From: JALZAH01 sp051000755
GTDB taxonomy: Bacteria; Actinomycetota; Acidimicrobiia; Acidimicrobiales; Palsa-688
Direction: 5' to 3'
Assembly: GCA_051000755.1 (NCBI GenBank)
Contig: JBPCNZ010000061.1
Span: 1 to 27,529, forward strand
Length of the DNA stretch: 27,529 bases
Shown here: positions 7,424 to 15,064 of the stretch, in pieces
Numbering within the stretch: position 1 is the stretch's first letter
How the letters are laid out: each line of letters starts with the position of its first letter
Made by a program: the position numbers and the translations under genes
The notes under the pieces: generated by a model
Told to the model about the DNA's origin: nothing
What the model saw: only the letters and a program-made list of their open reading frames with translations
The model's database searches: none

Positions 7424-7614
7424 GGTTCCGGAACCTTGGTTGCCGGGCGACGGGGGCCGCCGCCGGCGACCGGCGCCCGCCGACGTGAACCGGAAGTGTC
7501 GGTTCCAGAACCCGCGTGAACCGGAAGTATCGGTTCCAGAACCGACGTGAACCGGAAGTATCGGTTTGAACCGAGTCATGAACCGAAGACTCCGCCCTGC
7601 AGCACATTCGGTTC
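7424..7614. repeat. GAACCG/CGGTTC repeat cluster with 31-bp tandem units
   Basis: A 12-bp perfect palindrome GGTTCCGGAACC sits at 7424-7435. Tandem units of 31 bp start at 7485, 7516 and 7547, each containing the inverted repeat GAACCG-N7-CGGTTC (third copy ends CGGTTT). More GAACCG copies follow at 7568 and 7580, with CGGTTC at 7609. In all about ten hexamers in 130 bases. The remaining 140 bases to 7757 hold no recognisable gene or signal. The dyads could be binding sites for a dimeric regulator or a REP-like hairpin family. Confidence 0.8.
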
Positions 7615-7757
7615 GCGACCGGGCTGAGACCGAAACAAAGTGTTCACGTCGCAGACCAGAAACGCCCGAAAGCCTCCCAGAACCCGAGCCGGCCGTCTGG
7701 GCCGCTATCGAGGCGGAGTCCCGGCCGGGCCGGGGCCCGAGGCCCAGGCCAGCGGCG

Positions 7758-8639
7758 TCACCCGGGCGTGAGGCCGTAGCGCAGATCGACCTGGCGGAGC
7801 ACCCAGCCGAAGCGGAGCAGGCTGTCCACCACCGACGAGTCGAGGAGGGCCCCCTCGTTGTCGCCGGCGTGGATACGGCCGGTCACACACAGCACATATC
7901 CCGTCCAGACGTCGTCGGGCACCGCTCGGATCTGCTCAAAGCCCCGCCTCGAGGCCTTCACCACCCGGTTCAGCAGGTCCTGGGGTGGCCGACCCTTGCG
8001 GAAGTCAGGGAGCGTTCCGATGACGGGCACCTCCCCCCCGGCGCCGAAGCGAACCGAGTCGTCCTCGACGGCCATATGGGCCAGGTAGCCGCGAGTGGTG
8101 AGAACCACGCCGCTCTCGAAGGTCAGGGACGCGATGGGGTGGCGGATCCGCTCCAGGTAGGACAGGGCCAGCCGGGAGGTGAGCTCGCTCAACGCCCCGA
8201 ACGTCGCCAGACGCCTCTCGACCTCCTGATCGAGGGCGACAACGAGGGGGCCGGCGTCACCGAGTTGGTCGAGCCCGGTCCGGACGGCGTCGTCATCGAC
8301 GTTGACGGCCACGGTGCCGAGAGTCGACGTTGGCCGGCTGAGGCGCCGGAGGAGAGATTTGGCGCCGCCCCGCAGGCCGCCCGGGCCCACCCCTGCCTCA
8401 TCCAGTTCGCCCCCGGCGCCCGAGCGGCCGTCACCGTCGCCCCCCGCGCCCGACAGGCGTTCCCCGGCGCCCGAGCGGCCTTCCCCGGCGCCCGAGCGGC
8501 CTTCCCCGTCGCCCCCCGCGCCCGACAGGCGTTCCCCACCGCCCGAGCGGCCGTCCCCGGCGCCCCCCGCACCCGACAGGCGGTCCCCACCACCCGACAG
8601 GCGGTCCCCACCGCCCGAGCGGCCGTCCCCGCCGCTCAC
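7758..8639 (-). CDS. Hypothetical protein with Gly/Ser/Arg repeat N-terminus, coupled to SPFH gene
   Basis: 293 residues. The GTG start (8639) overlaps the stop of the SPFH gene as GTGA, a sign of translational coupling. Residues 1 to about 77 are a low-complexity repeat of GDGRSGGG/GERLSGAGG type; the remainder is a plausible globular domain (LGTVAVNVDDDAVRTGLDQLG, a helical ALDQEVERRLATFGALSELTSRLALSYLERI, VVLTTRGYLAHMAVEDDS, then QDLLNRVVKASRRGFEQIRAVPDDVWTGYVLCV). I do not recognise the domain. No signal peptide or membrane helix is visible, so it probably works in the cytoplasm with, or attached to, the membrane-anchored SPFH protein. The repeat region could be a flexible linker or could expand and contract by slippage. 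Confidence 0.65.
   Translation of the reverse strand: MSGGDGRSGGGDRLSGGGDRLSGAGGAGDGRSGGGERLSGAGGDGEGRSGAGEGRSGAGERLSGAGGDGDGRSGAGGELDEAGVGPGGLRGGAKSLLRRLSRPTSTLGTVAVNVDDDAVRTGLDQLGDAGPLVVALDQEVERRLATFGALSELTSRLALSYLERIRHPIASLTFESGVVLTTRGYLAHMAVEDDSVRFGAGGEVPVIGTLPDFRKGRPPQDLLNRVVKASRRGFEQIRAVPDDVWTGYVLCVTGRIHAGDNEGALLDSSVVDSLLRFGWVLRQVDLRYGLTPG
8408..8639 (-). repeat. In-frame GC-rich coding repeat
   Basis: The first 77 codons of the gene at 7758-8639 consist of imperfect short units encoding variants of (G-D/E)-G-R-S-G-G/A-G and (G-D/E)-R-L-S-G-A-G-G. On the plus strand the recurring cores are CCCGAGCGGCC and CCCGACAGGCG. Units change length in multiples of three, so the frame is preserved. 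Confidence 0.8.
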
Positions 8640-9337
8640 GACGCGGACCGGGCGATCCCGGGATCCCGGCCGGCGGCACGGTCCTGGACCAGCCGGGAGC
8701 GTTGCTCGGCTTCGACCGCGGCGGCGTCGGCCTCGGCGGTCGCGATGCGAGCGTCGCTGGCCGCCCGAGCCAGGTGAGGGCGGGTCAGGTCCGCCAGGTA
8801 GCCGGAGGTGTCGCCGATCCGGGCAATGTCGAGGGAGACCACGACCAGGCCGAGGGGCTGGAGGTCGGCAGCCACCGCGCCCCGGATTCGGGCCGCCAGG
8901 TCGACGCCGACCCCGGCGTCGAGAAGCGCAGCCGCGGGGAGGGCACCGATCGCCGATCGCATCCGGGCGGCCATAGAGCCCTCGATCTGGTGGCCGGCGA
9001 AGTCCGGCCGGCGGAAGAAGTGGCGGGCGGCCGCCACGATGGCCGTCTCGTCGCCCCCGACCTGCCACGAGCACTCGAGGCCGATGCGGAAGGCGATGCC
9101 CTCGGCGGCGGCCAGGTCGACGTCCACGGTCTGGACATGGAGGCTCAGGTCGACGCGAGCGGCCCGCTCGACCTGGGGCCAGACGAAGGTGCCTCGCCGG
9201 CGCACGACTCTCGGCCTCCAGCCCGTGACCACCAACGCCTCGTCCGCCGCCGGAACCCGCCACGCCACCGCCAGCAGGGCCAGGACGGCTGCCGCCAACG
9301 CGCCGAAGACCACGACGGCCACGGCCAGAGAGGACAT
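8636..9337 (-). CDS. SPFH/Band 7 (flotillin/stomatin-like) membrane protein
   Basis: 233 residues. An N-terminal transmembrane helix (about 3-26) is followed directly by PAADEALVVTGWRPRVVRRRGTFVWPQVERAARVDLSLHVQTVDVDLAAAEGIAFRIGL-type sequence, typical of SPFH domains, with the later LGLVVVSLDIARIGD matching the end of the domain. A short Ala/Glu-rich coiled coil (ASDARIATAEADAAAVEAEQ) finishes the protein, much shorter than in true flotillins. Such proteins scaffold membrane microdomains or hold protease/partner complexes. ATG 9337 precedes the hydrophobic helix directly; no strong ribosome-binding site is visible. Its stop overlaps the next gene's GTG, implying the two products act together. 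Confidence 0.75.
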   Translation of the reverse strand: MSSLAVAVVVFGALAAAVLALLAVAWRVPAADEALVVTGWRPRVVRRRGTFVWPQVERAARVDLSLHVQTVDVDLAAAEGIAFRIGLECSWQVGGDETAIVAAARHFFRRPDFAGHQIEGSMAARMRSAIGALPAAALLDAGVGVDLAARIRGAVAADLQPLGLVVVSLDIARIGDTSGYLADLTRPHLARAASDARIATAEADAAAVEAEQRSRLVQDRAAGRDPGIARSAS

Positions 9338-9410
9338 GGGCCCATGATCGGACCGCAGCCACCCCCCTCGCAACAAGGACGCCCGAGCCGCACCTCCCGA
9401 CTCGGGACGC

Positions 9411-9490
9411 CGAGCCGTAAGCGGCCCGAGCCGTAAGCGGTCCGAGCCGTAAGCGGCCCGAGCCGTAAGCGGCCCGAGACGTAGGCGGCC
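9411..9490. repeat. 16-bp tandem repeat, five copies
   Basis: CGAGCCGTAAGCGGCC is repeated head to tail at 9411, 9427, 9443, 9459 and 9475. Copy two has one change and copy five two; a degraded sixth copy begins at 9491. The array lies between the NUDIX gene stop and the SPFH start. In one minus-strand frame it can be read as repeated peptide, but the surroundings give no gene for it. Confidence 0.88.
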
Positions 9491-9545
9491 CGAGCGCGAC
9501 CGGCCCGCAAGCGCCCCACGCCGCGCCGAGGGCCAAGCCGGGGGC

Positions 9546-10238
9546 TCAGCTGCCCTTGGCCTGCTCCCACACGTTGGTCCGGGGGCGGTCGAAGGCCGCC
9601 TCGACGGTCTCACCCCGGATGGACGCGAAGGCCATGTCCCGCCACCGTCCGCCCCCCGCCAGGGGTTCGGGCAGGTCTTCCGGCCCGAACCAACCGACGT
9701 CTTGGGTTTCAAGAGGATGGGGCCGGAGAGACCCACCGACGGCTCGGCACTGGAACACCACCGAGTAGAACGGCAGGCCCCGGGCCCCAAGACGGAGGCT
9801 GTCGATGACGGCGATGATCCGCATCGGCTCGACCTCGATGCCCGTCTCCTCCTCGACCTCCTTGGCGACCACCTCGGCCGGGGAGTAGCCGATGTCGGCC
9901 CACCCCGTCGGGTACAGCCACACGCCGGAATCGCCCCGCTGGATGAGCAGCAGCTCGCCGGCGTCATTGCCCACCACGGCACCAACCGCGACCTTGGGCG
10001 TGACATATCCGGCGACCCCGTGGCCGACGCTGTCGAGCCATCCCGCAGTCAGGTCCTCGGCCGAGACCCCGTTGCGGTGGGCGGCTCGGGTTCCGATCTC
10101 TGCGGCCACCTTGAGGACCTCCTCGAAGCGCTCGCGTTCGTAGAGGTTCTGGGTGAAGCCCAGTCCGGTCCGGGCGATTCCGGACAGAGCTTCGCTCCAC
10201 CTGGTGAGATCCGCTTCCGTCACATCCGCTCCGGCCAT
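9546..10238 (-). CDS. NUDIX hydrolase with N-terminal Nudix_hydro_N-type domain
   Basis: 230 residues. The N-terminal 75 residues (LTRWSEALSGIARTGLGFTQNLYERERFEEVLKVAAEI) match the helical domain that precedes the catalytic domain in ADP-ribose-pyrophosphatase-like NUDIX proteins. The catalytic domain starts at about 80 (VTPKVAVGAVVGNDAGELLLIQRGDSGVWLYPTGWADIG) and has a Nudix box whose core KEVEEETGIEV is intact. The early Glu of the canonical GX5E is replaced by Tyr (GWADIGYS). The family cleaves nucleoside diphosphates linked to another group, such as ADP-ribose or NADH; the exact substrate is unknown. ATG 10238 gives the full domain. The next gene upstream ends 57 bases away. Confidence 0.88.
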   Translation of the reverse strand: MAGADVTEADLTRWSEALSGIARTGLGFTQNLYERERFEEVLKVAAEIGTRAAHRNGVSAEDLTAGWLDSVGHGVAGYVTPKVAVGAVVGNDAGELLLIQRGDSGVWLYPTGWADIGYSPAEVVAKEVEEETGIEVEPMRIIAVIDSLRLGARGLPFYSVVFQCRAVGGSLRPHPLETQDVGWFGPEDLPEPLAGGGRWRDMAFASIRGETVEAAFDRPRTNVWEQAKGS

Positions 10239-10295
10239 CGGACGCGAGGCTACCGGGGCGGCGAGCCCGAGCGCCGACGGGAGCGGGGGCCCGGG

Positions 10296-11630
10296 CTACA
10301 GCTCGGCGATGAGGGCCCGGGCCGCGACCTGGACCGGATCCCATGTCGACGAGAACGGAGGGGCGTAACCCAGGTCCAACATCATCAGATCCTCGACGCT
10401 GAACCCGGCGGCCAGGGAGGCGGCCACGACATCGACCCGCTTGGCCGCCCCCGGCCCCCCGACGAGCTGGACGCCGAGAAGGCGACCGGTCCCCTTCTCG
10501 GCCAGCATCCTCACCGTCATCGGGTCGGCGTCGGGCATGTAGCCGGCGTGCCCGGTCGTCTCGATGGTCTTGGTCACGAATCCGAACCCCGCGACCGTGG
10601 CCTCTTTGGTGTTGAGCCCGGTCCGGCCGATCTCGGTGCGGCAGATGCGGGTGACGGCGGTGCCGGCCACGCCCGGGAAGGTGGCGTAGCCGGAGGAGAG
10701 GTTGATGCCCGCCACCCGGCCCTGCTTGTTGGCCACGGTGCCCAACGCCGAGTAGGCGGGGAGGCCGGAGACGATGTTGATGGACTGGCAACAGTCGCCT
10801 GCGGCATAGACGCCCTCGGCTGATGTCCGCTGCTGGCGGTCGACGACGATGGCGTCGCGCAACCCGACGGTCAGACCGGCCTTCATGGCCAACTCCGAGT
10901 TGGGGCTGACCCCCATGCCGAGGACGACCAGATCGGCAGGGATGGTCCCGGCCGACGTGCGCACGGCGGACTCCTCGACCTCCTCGAGGACCTCCCCGAG
11001 CCGCAAGTTGATCCCCATGGACCGCATGGCCCGGCTGACGAGGGTGCCCATCTCGGGGTCGAGGGCCGGAAGCACCTCGGGACCCTGTTCGACAACGGTG
11101 ACCGACGAGCCCCGTTGGAGGAACGACTCGGCCAGCTCGAGGCCGATGTAGCCGCTGCCCACCACCACGACGTGCTCCGGCCGGCGGTCGGCAGCATCGG
11201 CGAGGAGGTCGCGTGCGTCGGCGAGGGTCTGGACGCCGTGAACGTGGGAGGCGTCGAGGCCCGGGATCGGCGGCCGGCGGGGCACCGCCCCGGTGGCCAG
11301 GTGCAGCAGGTCAAAACTGAGCCGGTAGGTGCGGTCATGCGCCATGTTGTAGGCCTCGACGGTGCGAGCGTCGAGGTCGATCCCGGTGGCCTCGTGGCCG
11401 GTTCGCACGTCGATGCGCACCTCCCGGAACTTCTCCGGGGGCCGGCTGATCAGGTCCTCGAGGCGGCCCACCTCGCCACCGATCAGATAGGGGATGCCAC
11501 AGGCCGAGTAGCTCGTCCACGGCCCCTTCTCCAGGGCGACGATCTCCATGTCGGGGTTGCGGCGTCTGGCCACCGACGCGGCGGCCATGCCCGCCCCGTC
11601 GCCACCGACCACCACCAGACGTTGTCCCAC
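10296..11630 (-). CDS. FAD-dependent pyridine nucleotide-disulfide oxidoreductase, CoA-disulfide reductase-like
   Basis: 444 residues. The FAD-binding VVVGGDGAGMAAA lies at about 6-18, and the single redox cysteine in SYSACGIPYLIGG (Cys44) is the signature of CoA-disulfide/persulfide reductases and NADH oxidases, in place of the CxxxxC of glutathione-reductase types. The NAD(P)H Rossmann motif VVVVGSGYIGLELAESF is central, with an acidic residue at the end of the second strand (VTVVEQG) that favours NADH. GVYAAGDCC contacts FAD. The C-terminal dimer domain ends with DLGYAPPFSSTWDPVQVAARAL, whose Tyr is conserved in this class. No rhodanese domain is fused. It probably reduces low-molecular-weight disulfides or persulfides, or oxygen. 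GTG 11630 has AGGATC upstream. Confidence 0.88.
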   Translation of the reverse strand: MGQRLVVVGGDGAGMAAASVARRRNPDMEIVALEKGPWTSYSACGIPYLIGGEVGRLEDLISRPPEKFREVRIDVRTGHEATGIDLDARTVEAYNMAHDRTYRLSFDLLHLATGAVPRRPPIPGLDASHVHGVQTLADARDLLADAADRRPEHVVVVGSGYIGLELAESFLQRGSSVTVVEQGPEVLPALDPEMGTLVSRAMRSMGINLRLGEVLEEVEESAVRTSAGTIPADLVVLGMGVSPNSELAMKAGLTVGLRDAIVVDRQQRTSAEGVYAAGDCCQSINIVSGLPAYSALGTVANKQGRVAGINLSSGYATFPGVAGTAVTRICRTEIGRTGLNTKEATVAGFGFVTKTIETTGHAGYMPDADPMTVRMLAEKGTGRLLGVQLVGGPGAAKRVDVVAASLAAGFSVEDLMMLDLGYAPPFSSTWDPVQVAARALIAEL

Positions 11631-11795
11631 CGGTGGATCCTAGAGGACGCCAGCCGGTCCTGACCTCACCGCGGCGCCGGTGACGCCCTCGAGCGGGAGG
11701 CCCGGCCGCGTCGCGAGTGGCCCGACCGGGGAACTGATCCCTCCATTCCACGCCCCGGTCCGAGAAGGCACCGGGAGCGTGGAACTATGGGGGCC

Positions 11796-12065
11796 ATGGC
11801 CGTTCGCGAAGACTGCCGCCATTACCTGGCTCGGAGCACCTCGGGGGGCGACATCATCCAGCGGTGCCGGTTGTCGGTCAACGAGGAAGACCCCTTCGCC
11901 TGCCCCAACGGTTGCCTGTTCTTCGAGGACCGCCCCGTGTCGGGCATCGGCTGGGCCCAGGCGCCCAGCCAACCGATGTCCAACACCGCCGACAAGCTGG
12001 CCGGACTCCCCCCGGCCAAGCGCAGCCGCCGGCCCAAGCCGCCGAAGCCCAAGCGCAAGCGCTGA
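11796..12065 (+). CDS. Small four-cysteine protein
   Basis: 89 residues from ATG 11796, preceded by GGGGGCC; the in-frame ATG at 11787 is an alternative. Four cysteines occur in EDCRHYL, QRCRLS and FACPNGCLFF, the last pair as CPNGC. This spacing looks like a small metal-binding (zinc-ribbon-like) knuckle of about 40 residues. The C-terminal 25 residues are very basic (KRSRRPKPPKPKRKR), suggesting nucleic-acid or membrane-surface contact. I do not recognise a named family. It sits alone on the plus strand, divergent from the flavoprotein at 11630 and convergent with the gene ending at 12115. Confidence 0.7.
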   Translation: MAVREDCRHYLARSTSGGDIIQRCRLSVNEEDPFACPNGCLFFEDRPVSGIGWAQAPSQPMSNTADKLAGLPPAKRSRRPKPPKPKRKR

Positions 12066-12114
12066 GCCACAGCCGGACCGGGCCGCCTGCCCAACAGCAG
12101 ATCCGACACGGACC

Positions 12115-12579
12115 TCAGGTGCGGTGGCGCCGCTTGTGCTCGAAGGCCTTGGTCGCGCCCCAGATGATCCCGAGCTCCTGCAGGCCCTCGGCCACCTCCG
12201 CCAGCGACGCTGGCGACAGGTCGTAGACGTCGGCGGGGAAGGCCCGCACCGCGAAGTCGTCCCGCACCACCTCGGGACACCCGGCGCTCGCCAGGACCGC
12301 AGTCGGGAAGCGCACCGCGGCGCGGACGATGGCCAGCGGCGTGGTGCGCTGATCGTCGATGTCGGCCTCGAGAAGGGCCCGGACCTGCGGGGTCACCTCG
12401 GAGCGCGCCTCGGCCCCGGCCTGGGCGGCTGCCGCGGCCACATCGGGAGGACATTGCCCACGCCATGCCGTCATGATCGAGGTGACACAACGAACGACCC
12501 ATGGCGCCACGGCCTCGTCGATGCCGTCGGCCAGGGCCCGGGCCGGGTCCTCTCCTGCAGCGTCCTCCACAGCCACCAT
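12115..12579 (-). CDS. Conserved-looking hypothetical protein
   Basis: 154 residues from ATG 12579; the frame is open further upstream, so the start is provisional. The protein is helical and soluble (VAPWVVRCVTSIMTAWRG; ALLEADIDDQRTTPLAIVRAAVRFPTAVLASAG; VYDLSPASLAEVAEGLQELGIIWGATKAF) and ends with a basic KRRHRT tail. The pattern of conserved-looking Trp, Pro and Asp residues argues for a real domain, but I cannot name it. It lies 47 bases after the large fibronectin-domain gene on the same strand and may be co-transcribed with it. Confidence 0.6.
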   Translation of the reverse strand: MVAVEDAAGEDPARALADGIDEAVAPWVVRCVTSIMTAWRGQCPPDVAAAAAQAGAEARSEVTPQVRALLEADIDDQRTTPLAIVRAAVRFPTAVLASAGCPEVVRDDFAVRAFPADVYDLSPASLAEVAEGLQELGIIWGATKAFEHKRRHRT

Positions 12580-12626
12580 GGTGGCGGGCGCGGCCCCCGG
12601 GTGGCCAGCCGGCGGCGGGCCGGCGA

Positions 12627-14948
12627 TCAGCCCGGGTCGTTGTACCAGCTGGCGTACACGGAGACGTTGGTGAGCGTCTGACCGGCGATGGCGTTGAGCG
12701 TCTCCCCTGGTGCGACGAAGACGTATTCGACGGTGCCGTTGGCCTCGGTGCCCTGCCACTCCTGGACCAGGGAGGTGTGGGTGCTTCCCGCCTTGCTCCA
12801 CACCACGTTGCCGACCACCGGGGACCCGAAGCCCGGCGGGGGCGCCGGGCACGTGGTCTGTCCCGGCGCGCTCACCAGGTAGATGGCGACGGTCGCCGGC
12901 GACCCGGCATGGCACATCGTCTCCTCGCCGTCGGCCGCGTCGACCGGCAGGAGGGTCGACGAGTCCTCGGGGGTGTCTTCGTAGGTCAGGTGGGGGGTCA
13001 CCACCCGGGGGCAGGCCAGGCCGGCGCCGAGGGTGTACCAGTTGCCGCCGGCGTTGGTGCAGCCCTCGTTGCTGCCCACCCAGTAGGACCACGCCGCGAG
13101 GGAGGCAGCCGGCCCGGTACCGCCGGCATCGGTGCCGGACACGGTCACCGTCGCCGTGGTGAACGTCTTCCCCGCCGGAACAGGGACGCTGATGGGCCGG
13201 GTGCCGGGGGCGACGCCTGTCTTCACCGCGGCGCCGTTCACCGCCACCGTGTAGGTCGTGCCCGCCGGGTCGCCCGCACCGGCGGCAAAGGTGAGGTCGA
13301 CCACGTTGAAGCCGGGCACGAAGCTGAGCTGGGACGGCCTCGCCGTCGGCGCATTCGGCGTGGTGGCCGTGCAGTCCTTCGCCGGGTTGACCGCCGAGAG
13401 GGCGCTCCCGCCGCCGGCCCCTGTGGCCTGGACCTGGGCGCAGTAGGCCACGCCCCGAGCCAGGCCCGGCACCGTGATCTGGGAGGAGCCGGCGGCGGCC
13501 GTCGCCTTGATCGTCGACCCACCCGCCTGGGGGGTGACCAGCACCACATACCCGGTTGGTGGGGTGCCCGACCCCGCCTGCCAGCGCACGCCGAGCGTTC
13601 CCGGACCGGCGGTCACGCCCAGAACCGACGGCGCGCCCGGCGCCGACGGCAGGGTGGTCGTCGGGGCGGCAACGACCGGCGCCGGCGTCGGAGTCGCCGC
13701 GGGCGGACTCGCCGCGGGCGGGCTCGCCACGGGCGGGCTCGGCAGGAGCGGGGCGACGGTGGCCGGGAGGCCGAGGGGGGCGCCGGCCAGGGCCGGACCG
13801 GGAACCGGTGGTCCGAGCGGCCCACGGGCGGCGTTGCCGGCGGGGGCCCCGGGGGCGGCCGGTGCCCGCGCCACCTGGTACTTGGCGATGTCGGTCACGT
13901 GACCCGAGGCGTCGACCACGGCCGCCGACGGCGACCCGTCATTGTTCACGAAGACCAGGTTGTCGTGGGCCACCAGCTGATCCGAGCCGGGAGGCACGGC
14001 CACCGGACCGATCGGGTGGAGGGGGTTGAGGCCGACCAGGTCGAGCTGATGCGAACCGGCGTCGAGCAGATACACCTGGTCGTTGGCGATCACCGCCTGG
14101 GTGGCCGCCCCGTAGCTGGCGTGGCTGAGCGACGACGACGTGCCCGACGGGGTCTGGATGTCGGTCAGCGTCGTCCCCGACACCACCACCAGATCCGGGC
14201 TGGCGGGAGCCGACGCGACGACCGGCGGCGGGGCGCTGAGTGCCACCTGGCCGACGCGTACTGGCGGGAGGCTGGGATCGCTCAGCGACAGCACCTCACC
14301 GGCCTGAGGGTCGATGGCCCATGTCCCGTTGGCGGTCACCACGAGCTGGAGCCGGTCACCGGGCTGGCCCACCGGGATCTGGTGGATGGCGCCGTCCGCG
14401 GGGCTGACCTGGTCGACGACGCCCTTGTCCGGCAGCGCCGCCCACAGCGTGCCGGAGGCGTCGCTCACCGCCGAGCCGACCAGCCCTCCCAGCGGTATCT
14501 GCACGCCCACCGGAGTCAAAGAGCCAGGGTTGAGCTGCTGGAGGACCCCCGACGAGGCGTCGATCACCCAGGTCACCGAACCGCTGGAGTTCACCCGCAA
14601 CGCCGAGGACTGCCCCGGCACCTGGCGGAATCCCGTCACTCCCAGCGTGTCATCGCCCACCCGGGTCAGCCGCCCGGTCCTGGTGTCGAGCATGTAGGCC
14701 CCGTCCGGCCGCTGGACCACGGTGAACGGATCGCCGGGCGAGCTCACCGGCACGGGAGGATCGGTCCGCTTGGCGTACCCGTTGACGTGGGTCACGGTGC
14801 CGGTCACCTTGTTGGCCAGCCAGGCGTCACCCTGCAGCAGCTGGAGGGCCGCGGCGCGCTCGCGGGTGCCGGTGAGGGTCGCCACCGTCAACCCTGCGAC
14901 CAGGAGGAACACCCCCAGGACCGCCACCCACTGCCGCCTCTTCAGCAC
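12627..14948 (-). CDS. Large membrane-anchored protein with beta-propeller-like region and fibronectin type III domains
   Basis: 773 residues. A basic start and one membrane helix (about 8-25) anchor the protein with a large outside part. Residues about 40-350 consist of repeated short strands (VVQRPDGAYMLDTRTGRLTRVG; VTWVIDASSGVLQQLNPG; GTLWAALPDKGVVDQVSPADG; GTWAIDPQAGEVLSLSD) like a beta-propeller or PQQ-type repeat. A Pro/Ala-rich linker (about 370-435) leads to a fibronectin III domain (about 440-530: PSVLGVTAGPGTLGVRWQAG, YCAQVQATGAGGGS) and a second, poorer one (about 538-635). The C-terminus contains pairs of cysteines and Trp-rich strands. Proteins with this layout are found beside actinobacterial type-VII-like loci, but no specific function is known. 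The GTG start at 14948 immediately precedes the basic-plus-helix segment. Confidence 0.75.
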   Translation of the reverse strand: MLKRRQWVAVLGVFLLVAGLTVATLTGTRERAAALQLLQGDAWLANKVTGTVTHVNGYAKRTDPPVPVSSPGDPFTVVQRPDGAYMLDTRTGRLTRVGDDTLGVTGFRQVPGQSSALRVNSSGSVTWVIDASSGVLQQLNPGSLTPVGVQIPLGGLVGSAVSDASGTLWAALPDKGVVDQVSPADGAIHQIPVGQPGDRLQLVVTANGTWAIDPQAGEVLSLSDPSLPPVRVGQVALSAPPPVVASAPASPDLVVVSGTTLTDIQTPSGTSSSLSHASYGAATQAVIANDQVYLLDAGSHQLDLVGLNPLHPIGPVAVPPGSDQLVAHDNLVFVNNDGSPSAAVVDASGHVTDIAKYQVARAPAAPGAPAGNAARGPLGPPVPGPALAGAPLGLPATVAPLLPSPPVASPPAASPPAATPTPAPVVAAPTTTLPSAPGAPSVLGVTAGPGTLGVRWQAGSGTPPTGYVVLVTPQAGGSTIKATAAAGSSQITVPGLARGVAYCAQVQATGAGGGSALSAVNPAKDCTATTPNAPTARPSQLSFVPGFNVVDLTFAAGAGDPAGTTYTVAVNGAAVKTGVAPGTRPISVPVPAGKTFTTATVTVSGTDAGGTGPAASLAAWSYWVGSNEGCTNAGGNWYTLGAGLACPRVVTPHLTYEDTPEDSSTLLPVDAADGEETMCHAGSPATVAIYLVSAPGQTTCPAPPPGFGSPVVGNVVWSKAGSTHTSLVQEWQGTEANGTVEYVFVAPGETLNAIAGQTLTNVSVYASWYNDPG

Positions 14949-15064
14949 ACGGCGACGGTACTCCAGAAGGGCAGCGTCGACGTTGGGGAGAGCTCCCCAA
15001 TCCCCGACCCGCCCAAACGCCCGTCAGCGGGCGGACTGCACGCCATAGGTCGCCGGCGGGGACC

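Noticed and set aside
7485..7572. 31-bp repeats as a possible CRISPR array.
   Set aside because: The units follow one another without unique spacers, number only three, and there are no cas genes.
7398..7607. N-terminal extension of the 6945-7397 gene through the repeats.
   Set aside because: It translates palindromic DNA repeats into WNRYFRFT-like peptides, with no typical start signal.
8640..9536. Upstream extension of the 7758-8639 frame.
   Set aside because: It is antisense-like or out-of-frame sequence over the SPFH gene; the GTGA overlap gives a better start.
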